Assembly (NCBI GenBank): GCA_964370235.1
Contig: CAYJIL010000058.1
Coordinates: forward strand, 1 to 15,171
Reading direction: 5' to 3'
Origin: CAYJIL01 sp964370235
Lineage (GTDB): Bacteria > Bacteroidota > Bacteroidia > Bacteroidales > Rikenellaceae
DNA: 15,171 nucleotides
The position numbers and the translations under genes were made by a program. The notes under the pieces are model-generated. The model was not told where the DNA came from. It did not search any database and saw only the letters and a list, made by a program, of their open reading frames with translations. This document shows, piece by piece, positions 1 through 7,124 of this stretch; within the stretch, counting starts at the first letter, position 1, and each line of letters opens with the position of its first letter.

Positions 1-1
1 A

Positions 2-20
2 GGTAGTAAAGTGTACTACC
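2..20 (-). terminator. Possible terminator hairpin downstream of glnN
   Basis: A perfect 7-bp inverted repeat (GGTAGTA / TACTACC, arms 2-8 and 14-20) encloses a 5-nt loop. It lies about 43 nt past the glnN stop codon in the direction of transcription. It could be the stem of an intrinsic terminator, but any U-tract would start at base 1 and run off the window, so this cannot be confirmed. The dyad is symmetric and could also serve a gene arriving from the left on the plus strand. Confidence 0.35.
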
Positions 21-32
21 ATTAACCATCCC

Positions 33-47
33 GCCTTGAGCAAAGGC
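33..47 (-). other. Small inverted repeat 3' of glnN
   Basis: A 5-bp perfect stem (GCCTT / AAGGC, arms 33-37 and 43-47) with a 5-nt loop lies 15 nt downstream of the glnN stop. No T-run follows it on either strand, so it is not a classical terminator alone. Together with the hairpin at 2-20 it may form a structured 3' end for the glnN transcript. A 5-bp stem is also easily found by chance. Confidence 0.2.
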
Positions 48-62
48 ATGAAGTATATTACC

Positions 63-2255
63 TTAATTCATACTCATTAACTCTCTATATTTTGGCAGAG
101 GCCAAATCTGATCATCAACAATCAACTCCAAATGGTCGATATGATACCTTATCGTATTCAAATACGGCTTAACATCATTTAAATAACCCTCAGCCCTCTC
201 AGGAATACTTGCGATGTTATTACATCGCTTACGCTCCTCAACCATCAAAAAGCTATTCTCACGTATTGCCTTAATATGATTGGCAATAGTGCGAATTGTC
301 TTTATCTCTTCGGCAGCTAGAGTCTCATACTCCTCGGGCAGAATACGCTTTATACCTTTTACATTCTCGATGAGAACACTTTGGTACTTAATCGCAATGG
401 GTATAATATGGTTGGCAGCCAAATCTCCTAGCACACGAGAATCTATCTGTATCTTCTTAACAAGCTGCTCATTCATTACCTCATAACGAGCATGCAGCTC
501 CGATGAGTTGAATACTTCGTGACGCTCGAATAGGCTCTTGGCATCGTCTCTAATAAATAGCTTGAATGCTTCGGTAGCACTATTAATGCTCTCTAGTTTT
601 CGCACTTTTAGTGCCTCATCTATCCATTCAGAGCTATATCCGTTGCCCTCAAAACGTATCTTCTTTGACTCCTTTATATACTTGCGGATAACTTGTAGTA
701 TTGCTTCATCCTTTTTTACTCCTTTGGCTATAAGCTCTTCGGTTTCGTTCTTAAAATCGATTAGAGTATCTGCCATTGCTGTATTTATGACAATGAGCGG
801 AGCGGCACAATTGCCCGACGAACCAGTTGCACGAAACTCGAACCTATTACCCGTAAAGGCAAATGGAGAGGTGCGGTTGCGGTCGGTATTATCTAGCAAG
901 ATATCTGGAATTTTACCAATATCTAGTTTTATATCTGTCTTTTCGTCTGGCGAAAGTTTCTTGTCCGATATGCGAGTCTCTATGTTGTCTAGCATATCGG
1001 ATAGGGTAGAGCCTGCAAATACCGAAAGCACCGATGGAGGAGCCTCGCCACCACCTAAGCGGTGTGAGTTTGACTCGCTAGCGATGGATGCCATCATTAG
1101 CGCACCATGGTCGTGTGCTGCCTTGATTGCACAAACAAAAAAGATTAGGAACTGCATATTATTCTTGGGTGTCTTGCCCGGTGCTAGCAGGTTGACTCCC
1201 GTGTTTGTGAGTAGCGACCAGTTACAGTGCTTGCCCGAACCATTCACCCCATCAAAAGGCTTTTCGTGGAATAACACTCGCAAGCGATACTTGGGTGCTA
1301 GCCTACGCATAATGGTCATTAGTAGAGTATTATGGTCGACAGCAACGTTTGCCTCCTCAAACATTGGTGCACACTCAAACTGGTTGGGTGCTACCTCGTT
1401 GTGGCGTGTCTTTAGGGGGATTCCTAGCTTATATGCCTTGTACTCAAACTCTCTCATAAAGCTAGAGACACGCTCGGGGATAGAGCCAAAGTAGTGATCG
1501 CCTAGTTGTTGATCTTTGGCGGCAGTGTGCCCCATGAGGGTGCGCCCTGTTTGCATAAGGTCGGGACGAGCCATAAATAGTGCCTCGTCTACCAAAAAGT
1601 ACTCTTGCTCCCAACCTAGCGTAACGTTCACCTTCTCGACATCTTTGTCGAATAGTTGGCACACGTCAACTGCTGCGTGGTCAATTGCCGTTAGCGACTT
1701 TAGTAGTGGAGTCTTAAAGTCGAGAGCTTCGCCCGTGTAGGCAACAAATATACTAGGGATACATAGCGTATTATCTATAACAAAGGCAGGCGAAGTTGGG
1801 TCCCAAGCACTATAACCACGTGCCTCGAATGTGTTGCGCAAACCACCATTTGGGAATGACGAAGCATCGGGCTCTTGCTGAACAAGTAGCTCGCCTCTAA
1901 AGGTCTCGAACGAGCCACCTCCCCACATTGGCTCAAAGAATGCATCGTGCTTTTCGGCAGTCGACTCGTTGAGTGGCTGAAACCAGTGAGAGTAGTGGGT
2001 TGCACCTTTCTCCATTGCCCATGCCTTCATGCCCGAGGCAACTTGATTTGCAAATTTGCGATCGATTCGCTTGCCCTTATCTATCGAGCTACATACATTG
2101 TCATATGCTTCTTTGGGTAGATATTGGCGCATTGTATCTTTGTCAAAGACATCGGTACCAAAATAATCGGATATCTTACCCGCTGGTGATGTGAATTTTA
2201 TCTCCTCACGGGAACATATCTGCTCTAGGGCACTAAATCTTAATATTGTAGACAT
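63..2255 (-). CDS. glnN: Glutamine synthetase type III
   Basis: This enzyme makes glutamine from glutamate, ammonia and ATP in the cytoplasm, the main entry of ammonia into organic nitrogen. At 730 residues it has the length of the large GlnN (GSIII) family typical of Bacteroidota and cyanobacteria, well above the roughly 450-470 residues of GlnA. Visible signatures are EQE at 216-218 (metal-binding acids), RHNEVAPNQFE at 284-294, NGSGKH at 338-343 and the RNRTSPFAFTGNRFEFR block at 459-475, all characteristic of GSIII. The C-terminal 200 residues are helical and charged, as in the family. The ATG at 2255 gives the canonical MSTxLRFSALE start. The gene appears monocistronic: its own promoter lies 22 nt upstream, beside a dyad repeat, and hairpin-forming sequence follows the stop. 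No truncation or missing motif is seen. Confidence 0.97.
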   Translation of the reverse strand: MSTILRFSALEQICSREEIKFTSPAGKISDYFGTDVFDKDTMRQYLPKEAYDNVCSSIDKGKRIDRKFANQVASGMKAWAMEKGATHYSHWFQPLNESTAEKHDAFFEPMWGGGSFETFRGELLVQQEPDASSFPNGGLRNTFEARGYSAWDPTSPAFVIDNTLCIPSIFVAYTGEALDFKTPLLKSLTAIDHAAVDVCQLFDKDVEKVNVTLGWEQEYFLVDEALFMARPDLMQTGRTLMGHTAAKDQQLGDHYFGSIPERVSSFMREFEYKAYKLGIPLKTRHNEVAPNQFECAPMFEEANVAVDHNTLLMTIMRRLAPKYRLRVLFHEKPFDGVNGSGKHCNWSLLTNTGVNLLAPGKTPKNNMQFLIFFVCAIKAAHDHGALMMASIASESNSHRLGGGEAPPSVLSVFAGSTLSDMLDNIETRISDKKLSPDEKTDIKLDIGKIPDILLDNTDRNRTSPFAFTGNRFEFRATGSSGNCAAPLIVINTAMADTLIDFKNETEELIAKGVKKDEAILQVIRKYIKESKKIRFEGNGYSSEWIDEALKVRKLESINSATEAFKLFIRDDAKSLFERHEVFNSSELHARYEVMNEQLVKKIQIDSRVLGDLAANHIIPIAIKYQSVLIENVKGIKRILPEEYETLAAEEIKTIRTIANHIKAIRENSFLMVEERKRCNNIASIPERAEGYLNDVKPYLNTIRYHIDHLELIVDDQIWPLPKYRELMSMN

Positions 2256-2278
2256 CTATTCTCTAATTTCGTTTGTTG

Positions 2279-2286
2279 CAAAGTTA
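2279..2286 (-). promoter_or_regulatory. glnN promoter -7 element (TAACTTTG)
   Basis: On the minus strand TAACTTTG matches the Bacteroidetes TAnnTTTG -7 consensus exactly and lies 22 nt before the glnN ATG. The -33 element is weak: a TTAG sits 20 nt upstream and a TTG sits 16 nt upstream, neither a good match. A weak -33 box is consistent with, but does not prove, activator dependence. The leader would be very short, so control by a riboswitch or attenuator is unlikely. Confidence 0.65.
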
Positions 2287-2289
2287 TCT

Positions 2290-2314
2290 ATTATATGGTT
2301 AACAACCTAATAAT
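2290..2314. promoter_or_regulatory. 25-bp imperfect dyad at the glnN promoter (candidate operator)
   Basis: The arms ATTATATGGTT (2290-2300) and AACCTAATAAT (2304-2314) pair at 9 of 11 positions around a 3-nt centre. The dyad begins 3 bp upstream of the glnN -7 element and spans its -33 region, the usual place for a repressor or activator site. It could instead be a 3' hairpin for recG, whose stop is at 2329-2331, but no T-run follows on the minus strand. The regulator, if any, is not known from this sequence. Confidence 0.4.
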
Positions 2315-2328
2315 GGCGACTTTGTTTA

Positions 2329-4440
2329 CTATGATATTTGGCTGTAATCTGCCACTTGTGCATATTTACCACTTTGTATAAGTTGTTTTAGGAGTGCATT
2401 TTCGCTAGCTAGCAAATTGGGGTCAGACTCTATAACCTTTTGAGCAACCTCTCTGGCTGCTATGAGTATATCGTTATCTTTGGCGAGTGATGCTATTTTT
2501 AAATCAATTACATTACCGCTTTGCTTTGTACCCTCTATATCGCCATAGCCTCGTAGCTTGAGATCTAGCTCGGCAAGCTCAAAACCATCGGTCGTTTGAC
2601 ACATTGCCTCTAGTCGCTTGCGTGAGTTGGTCGATAGCTTGTGTGAGCTCATAAGTGTACAGTATGACTGCTCGCTGCCACGCCCCACACGCCCACGTAA
2701 CTGGTGTAGCTGTGCAAGCCCAAATCTCTCGGCAGACTCAATCACCATTACCGAGGCATTGGGCACATTGACACCCACCTCGATAACCGAAGTGGCAACC
2801 ATAATATCTGCTTGGTGGTTTTTAAACTGATTCATTCCAAACTCCTTGTCCTCGGGGCGCATCTTGCCATGCACTATAACGGTGCGAAATTGGGGGTGTG
2901 GAAAGGCACGTGTAATGCTCTCGTAGCCATCTTCTATGTTTTTGTAATCTAGCTTTTCGGACTCGTTAATCAGCGGATATACCACATATACCTGCCTGCC
3001 TTTTTCTATCTCCTTGCGCATAAAACCAAACACCTCCATTCGGCGAGCATCGGTAAAGTGGCGAGTAATGATGGACTGTCTGCCCGGTGGTAGCTCGTCA
3101 ATTATCGAAACATCTAAATCGCCATAAAGTGTCATTGCCAGTGTTCGGGGGATGGGCGTTGCGCTCATTACAAGTATGTGGGGTGGAGTAGAGCTCTTGC
3201 GCCACAGTCGCCCCCTTTGGTCTACACCAAAACGGTGCTGCTCGTCAATAACGACAAGTCCTAAATTCTTGAAACCCACACTATCTTCGATGAGGGCATG
3301 TGTGCCAATTAATATATCTAGCGAACCATCCATCAAAGCAGTTGCTATTGCTTTACGCTCTTTGGTTTTTGTAGAGCCTGTGAGCAGTGCAACATTCACA
3401 CCAAGCCCGCTAGCCATTTCGCTAATCGATTCAAAATGCTGGGTTGCAAGTATCTCGGTGGGTGCCATAATTGCCGCTTGGTAGCCGTTGTCTACCGCTA
3501 GCAGCATGCTCATAAATGCCACTACCGTTTTACCACTGCCCACATCGCCTTGTAGCAGACGATTCATCTGCCTACCGCTGCGAGTATCTACCCTAATTTC
3601 ACGCAAAACACGCTTTTGTGCTCCCGTAAGATCAAACTTTAGATTGTTGTGATAAAAACCGTTGAATGCCTCGCCCACTTCGGGGAATAGGTAGCCACCA
3701 CTCTTGGTAACCCTAAACTCCTTTAGCCTTAGAAGCGATAGTTGAAGAGCAAATAACTCTTCGAATTTTAGACGATATTGTGCACGAGCTAGGTGTTCGT
3801 GCGAAGTGGGGAAGTGTATATTGTAAAGAGCCTCACGCAGTGGCATTAGGGAGTGTATCTCTAGCAAATAGCTTGGTAGGGTTTCGTTTATTTGGCTCGA
3901 TGCCTTTTCCCACAAATTTGCCATTGCCGAAGCAATTACCTTGGTGCCACAGTTGGCTTTATTTAGCTTTTCGGTGCTGCTATATATTGCTTTAATGCGT
4001 GTGCGCTTGCTCTGCTCCTCGTCCATTGGTAGCTCAACCTCGGGGTGGATAAAGCCAAAACGACCATTGAATAGGTTGGGGCGGCCAAAGATAATATACT
4101 CTCTGCCTACCTCGATGCGTTTGCGTGCCCATTCTATGCCTGCAAACCACGAGAGTTCGACACGTCCCGTAAAGTCTATTGCCGAGGCAACAAGCCTGCG
4201 CTTGCCAATATCGATGAGCTTAACATCCTCTATGCGCACTTTTATTTGCACATAGCTTTGTGTTGACTCTTCGCTTAGCTCCGAAATGGTGAATATTTTT
4301 GTACGATCAATATATTTGTAAGGGACAAAATAGAGCATATCTTTAAATGTAGATACCTCCATTTCGTGTTTAAGCAGGGCTGCTCTGCGCTCGCCAATTC
4401 CAGATAGGAATTTTATATCTGTGTCTAGTAGATTTGACAT
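2329..4440 (-). CDS. recG: ATP-dependent DNA helicase RecG
   Basis: RecG remodels stalled replication forks and branched recombination intermediates by driving branch migration with ATP. Counting from the ATG at 4440 (703 residues), the N-terminal wedge/OB region covers roughly the first 250 residues. Helicase motifs follow: Walker A GDVGSGKT (298-305), motif II DEQH (399-402) with HRFGV after it, SATPIPRT, the TSVIEVGVNVPNA motif and QLRGRVGRG (motif VI) near 581-589. The C-terminus carries the RecG-type ELAELDLKLRGYGD block. An in-frame TTG at 4447-4449 would add three residues, but the ATG gives MSNLLDTDIKFLSGIG, a normal RecG opening. It lies 52 nt after the TonB-like gene with no convincing promoter, so it is probably read from the fabI unit. 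All key residues are present. Confidence 0.96.
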   Translation of the reverse strand: MSNLLDTDIKFLSGIGERRAALLKHEMEVSTFKDMLYFVPYKYIDRTKIFTISELSEESTQSYVQIKVRIEDVKLIDIGKRRLVASAIDFTGRVELSWFAGIEWARKRIEVGREYIIFGRPNLFNGRFGFIHPEVELPMDEEQSKRTRIKAIYSSTEKLNKANCGTKVIASAMANLWEKASSQINETLPSYLLEIHSLMPLREALYNIHFPTSHEHLARAQYRLKFEELFALQLSLLRLKEFRVTKSGGYLFPEVGEAFNGFYHNNLKFDLTGAQKRVLREIRVDTRSGRQMNRLLQGDVGSGKTVVAFMSMLLAVDNGYQAAIMAPTEILATQHFESISEMASGLGVNVALLTGSTKTKERKAIATALMDGSLDILIGTHALIEDSVGFKNLGLVVIDEQHRFGVDQRGRLWRKSSTPPHILVMSATPIPRTLAMTLYGDLDVSIIDELPPGRQSIITRHFTDARRMEVFGFMRKEIEKGRQVYVVYPLINESEKLDYKNIEDGYESITRAFPHPQFRTVIVHGKMRPEDKEFGMNQFKNHQADIMVATSVIEVGVNVPNASVMVIESAERFGLAQLHQLRGRVGRGSEQSYCTLMSSHKLSTNSRKRLEAMCQTTDGFELAELDLKLRGYGDIEGTKQSGNVIDLKIASLAKDNDILIAAREVAQKVIESDPNLLASENALLKQLIQSGKYAQVADYSQIS

Positions 4441-4492
4441 AGGCCTCAAGCTAATTGTTACTCTGTGCCCAAAGTGTTGTGTGTATGGGCTA

Positions 4493-5548
4493 TTATTGTG
4501 CTACAAAGATGTAGGTAATCGACCCCACTTGTTTCTCGGGTGCCGAGCCGCTAACATTGAATGTTGTTTTTCTTGCCGCCTCAATCGCCATATCAATCAA
4601 GCAGTTGTCGTTTGACCTAGAGATAGACGACACACTAGCATCGATAACTCTACCGTTGCGGTTAACCTCGATGGTGATGGTTACAGTACCTGCCCCCGGG
4701 CATCTGTATGCTGGGTTGTGTATGTAGGTTGCCTCTCGCCCTTCGAGCTTCCACGATATGGTAACATTGCCCGATACTTTGCTTTGCTCTCGCTTGGTTT
4801 TATTTTTGCCCTTAGCCGAGAGCGAACGGCGCATATCGTTAAGGTATGCCTCGTCTTCGGCTTGTGCTTGCTCGTGTGCTTGGCGACTAGCTGCAAGCCT
4901 TTGCTGCATTGCTTGTGCCTCTTTGTATATATCGCTTGCCTGTGTGCCTTTGTCGTCCTCGAGCCCACCATCTAGCTTTGCATCCTCGTTCACGGCAACG
5001 TTCTTTAAGTCGTCCATGCTAGGTTGCTCCATTGGTTTTGGCTCTTTGGGTTCGGGCTTTTTGGGCTCTTCTCGTTTTTCGATTTTCTCCTCGGGGAGAT
5101 CAACAAAGAAACCATCGACGTGGCTCATCATTGTTATGTCGAATCGCAAAGTTGCAAACGCAAACATTGCAACCAAAAAACATAGCACTGTGGTGCTTAC
5201 ACCATAGCGATTCCTAAAAATCCACTCACCAAACTCCATTCTCTCTCGAATGAATGGTAGTTGTCGGCGTAGCTTATGCTTATCATACCCCTCGCTTTTT
5301 TGGCTAGAGGTATCATTTTTTTTGTTGCCTTTTTTGGGTGGTTGTGGTTTAGGTGCTGGCCTTTGAGCTGCCGAGCTAGCTGTGTTTGTGCTTTGTGTTT
5401 TTGCACTATTTGCAGCCCTACTTGTGCTTTGGCTAGTGGGCTGGCTGTTTTGTTCTGGTTGGGATACGCCAGATTGAGGGCTTTCACCACCCAGAGATTG
5501 CTCTGGGCGGTTGCCCTTTAATGATGAATATGTGACTAAGCGTGACAT
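4493..5548 (-). CDS. TonB-like energy transducer with long cytoplasmic N-terminus
   Basis: The order of parts is a cytoplasmic tail rich in Gln, Ser, Pro and Lys (1-114), one membrane helix (about 115-137), a Pro/Lys/Glu-rich stretch (about 150-176), a probable coiled coil (about 205-245), and a C-terminal domain (about 255-351) with the TonB pattern GTVTITIEVNRNGRVIDASV followed by a helix and a final strand ending GSITYIFVAQ. TonB proteins span the periplasm and pass proton-motive energy to outer-membrane transporters. Two oddities are seen. The membrane helix is preceded by more than 110 residues, whereas most TonB proteins start close to it. The domain also lacks the usual YP motif and instead has two cysteines, C283 and C316, which could form a disulfide. 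No ExbB/ExbD is nearby. The gene follows fabI by 36 nt. It could alternatively be a structural envelope protein that borrowed the TonB fold. Confidence 0.75.
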   Translation of the reverse strand: MSRLVTYSSLKGNRPEQSLGGESPQSGVSQPEQNSQPTSQSTSRAANSAKTQSTNTASSAAQRPAPKPQPPKKGNKKNDTSSQKSEGYDKHKLRRQLPFIRERMEFGEWIFRNRYGVSTTVLCFLVAMFAFATLRFDITMMSHVDGFFVDLPEEKIEKREEPKKPEPKEPKPMEQPSMDDLKNVAVNEDAKLDGGLEDDKGTQASDIYKEAQAMQQRLAASRQAHEQAQAEDEAYLNDMRRSLSAKGKNKTKREQSKVSGNVTISWKLEGREATYIHNPAYRCPGAGTVTITIEVNRNGRVIDASVSSISRSNDNCLIDMAIEAARKTTFNVSGSAPEKQVGSITYIFVAQ

Positions 5549-5584
5549 ATGTTCTAGCTATCCTTTTGCTCTACGAAGAGTAAA

Positions 5585-6418
5585 TTACTTATTCTCCTTA
5601 GCCTCAAGACCCAAGTTAAAGATCTCCATAACGTCGGCACTCATGCTCATTGACGAGAAACCACCATCGTGGAATAGGTTTTGCATTGTAACCTTGCGAG
5701 TAAGGTCGCTGAATAGTGTAAGGGTGTAGTCTGCACACTCCTCTGCATCTGCATTACCAAGAGGCGAAAGACGCTCTGTAAAGTCGATGATGCTACCTAG
5801 GCCACCAACACCATTACCTGCTGTTGTAGGAGTTGGAGATTGAGAGATTGTGTTAACACGAACACCTTTAGGGCCATAGATGTGACCAAAGCTACGAGCG
5901 ATTGACTCAAGAAGTGCTTTTGCATCTGCCATATCGTTGTAACCAACTAGTGTACGCTGTGCTGCAATGTATGTTAGAGCAACAACCGAACCACCATCTG
6001 CAATAGCGTCTTTTTTGTATGCTGTTTGTAGCATCTTGTGGAACGAAACAGCCGAAATATCTAGTGTCTTTTCTAGGAATTTGTAATCAAGATTATCGTA
6101 TGAACGACCCTTTCTGATGTTTGGCGATGCACCAATAGAGTGAAGAACGAAATCAATCTTGCCACCAAAGTGCTCCATACTCTTGTCGAATAGCTCCTCA
6201 AGATCTGAAACGCTAGTTGCATCAGCTGGGATGATAGGAGCGTTGCACTTTGCAGCTAGCTCGTCAATTGTACCCATGCGGATAGATAGTGCCATATTTG
6301 TAAGTACTATCTCTGCACCTTGTTCTACTGCCTTTTCAGCTACTTTCCAAGCGATTGACGCTTCGTTCAATGCTCCGAAGATGATACCTTTTTTACCTTT
6401 TAATAGATTGTAAGACAT
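5585..6418 (-). CDS. fabI: Enoyl-[acyl-carrier-protein] reductase (NADH), FabI
   Basis: FabI reduces trans-2-enoyl-ACP to acyl-ACP, the last step of each type II fatty-acid elongation cycle, in the cytoplasm. The protein is 277 residues with the variant Rossmann opening seen in FabI (GIIFGALNEASIAWKVA, 11-27), the HSIGASP segment at 93-99, and the catalytic Y-x6-K pair as Y160 and K167 with the companion Y150. The QSPTPTTAG loop (193-201) is the flexible substrate-binding loop, and the DGGFSSM end (251-257) is typical. This is the class targeted by triclosan and related inhibitors, although sensitivity cannot be read from sequence alone. A good promoter precedes it, making fabI the first gene of a probable unit with the TonB-like gene and recG. 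The ATG at 6418 gives the normal length. Confidence 0.96.
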   Translation of the reverse strand: MSYNLLKGKKGIIFGALNEASIAWKVAEKAVEQGAEIVLTNMALSIRMGTIDELAAKCNAPIIPADATSVSDLEELFDKSMEHFGGKIDFVLHSIGASPNIRKGRSYDNLDYKFLEKTLDISAVSFHKMLQTAYKKDAIADGGSVVALTYIAAQRTLVGYNDMADAKALLESIARSFGHIYGPKGVRVNTISQSPTPTTAGNGVGGLGSIIDFTERLSPLGNADAEECADYTLTLFSDLTRKVTMQNLFHDGGFSSMSMSADVMEIFNLGLEAKENK

Positions 6419-6463
6419 TTGTTATGATTTAATTATGCGATTATTGTAAACTTAATGATTTTG

Positions 6464-6498
6464 TAAAGATAGTAATTTTCTTCTTTTATGACAAAAAA
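6464..6498 (-). promoter_or_regulatory. fabI promoter (-33 TTTTTTG, -7 TATCTTTA)
   Basis: On the minus strand TTTTTTG (6492-6498) is followed after 20 nt by TATCTTTA (6464-6471), which fits TAnnTTTG at seven of eight positions. The -7 element lies 45 nt before the fabI ATG. The -33 element starts only about 10 nt past the stop codon of the upstream membrane-protein gene, in an otherwise AT-rich 89-nt gap. No strong terminator separates the two units, so some readthrough is likely. Confidence 0.65.
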
Positions 6499-6507
6499 TC
6501 ACTCTCT

Positions 6508-7119
6508 TTAGACTAAACCGCTAGCGGTAAATGTTCCAAATACACCTAGCAGTGTGCTTGATAGAACCATGCTGCCGTTTGTGCGTCCTGCATATAGTTC
6601 CATAGAACAATATGCTCCCCAACAAAATACACACACCTGAAGCGGAACCAGCATTGCGGGGTCGAGGCGTATGCAAAATATAGCAATGATTGTTACAGCA
6701 GAGCTAAGACCTTGAATAGCTGGTGGCACATCTTCGAGCAGTTGCATAATGGCTATCAGTATAAGCGAAGCAGCCAAGCAATAAAATATTAATTCTGCAA
6801 GCGGAAAAAAGTGCACTCCCCCCAGATGTATGCCGCAAAACACACACCCAATTGCCGATAGTATTATTGGAACAATGCGATCTCTAGAACGTTTCATTCG
6901 GTAGCTTTCGATTATACCCACAACATCGAGTATTGGCACAAGTGCCAGCGGAGCCACTATCGTTGCCCCAGCAATTATCGATAACACATATAGTTTATAT
7001 TCTAGCGGTATTGTGTGATTGATATCACGAAAAATTACCGTTGCCGATATATAAAGTGCCATCAAAATTGGGTGGACTAGTAGGCCTGCAATTCTTGATA
7101 TTATCTCTTTTCTGCTCAT
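6508..7119 (-). CDS. Multi-pass membrane protein, distantly PAP2-like
   Basis: The 203-residue protein is very hydrophobic, with about six or seven membrane segments (near 10-30, 43-66, 83-100, 104-127, 134-152, 155-175 and 185-202). From memory it resembles Bacteroidota membrane proteins, often labelled PAP2/PA-phosphatase, that start with an LVHPxLM motif and have a basic D-R-x-x-P loop. Here LVHPILM is at 14-20 and KRSRDRIVP at 76-84. The PSGH and SRxxxxxHxxxD motifs needed for PAP2 phosphatase activity are not visible, so catalysis is doubtful. It starts 5 nt after the stop of the LysM/binding-protein gene, so the two are almost certainly co-transcribed and may act together in the envelope. 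Function is unknown. Confidence 0.6.
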   Translation of the reverse strand: MSRKEIISRIAGLLVHPILMALYISATVIFRDINHTIPLEYKLYVLSIIAGATIVAPLALVPILDVVGIIESYRMKRSRDRIVPIILSAIGCVFCGIHLGGVHFFPLAELIFYCLAASLILIAIMQLLEDVPPAIQGLSSAVTIIAIFCIRLDPAMLVPLQVCVFCWGAYCSMELYAGRTNGSMVLSSTLLGVFGTFTASGLV

Positions 7120-7124
7120 CTATT

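Noticed and set aside
1..62. Short open frames touching the left edge on both strands
   Set aside because: Several frames stay open here, for example a plus-strand tail ending in TAA at 23-25 and minus-strand ATGs, but each gives only a few to about 25 residues. None can be chosen without sequence to the left.
538..1494. 318-codon open frame on the plus strand
   Set aside because: It lies wholly antisense to glnN, which has complete GSIII motifs. The translation is Ser/Arg/Leu-rich with no recognisable domain, as expected from the mirror of a biased gene.
1462..2005. Minus-strand open frames inside glnN in other registers
   Set aside because: They overlap glnN on the same strand in a different frame, give low-complexity Arg/Ser-rich peptides, and glnN itself is unbroken.
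4681..5490. Same-strand open frames inside the TonB-like gene
   Set aside because: Off-frame shadows of a Gln/Pro/Lys/Glu-rich region. Low-complexity sequence often leaves alternative frames open.
5585..6418. fabI as a second SDR-family oxidoreductase
   Set aside because: The GIIFGALNEASIAW opening, the Y-x6-K spacing and the QSPTPTTAG loop are specific to FabI, not to classical SDRs with Y-x3-K.
6517..6528. Perfect 12-bp palindrome ACCGCTAGCGGT at the end of the membrane-protein gene
   Set aside because: About four perfect 12-bp palindromes are expected by chance in a window of this size. It is coding, has no spaced loop and no adjacent T-run, so I do not call it an operator or terminator.
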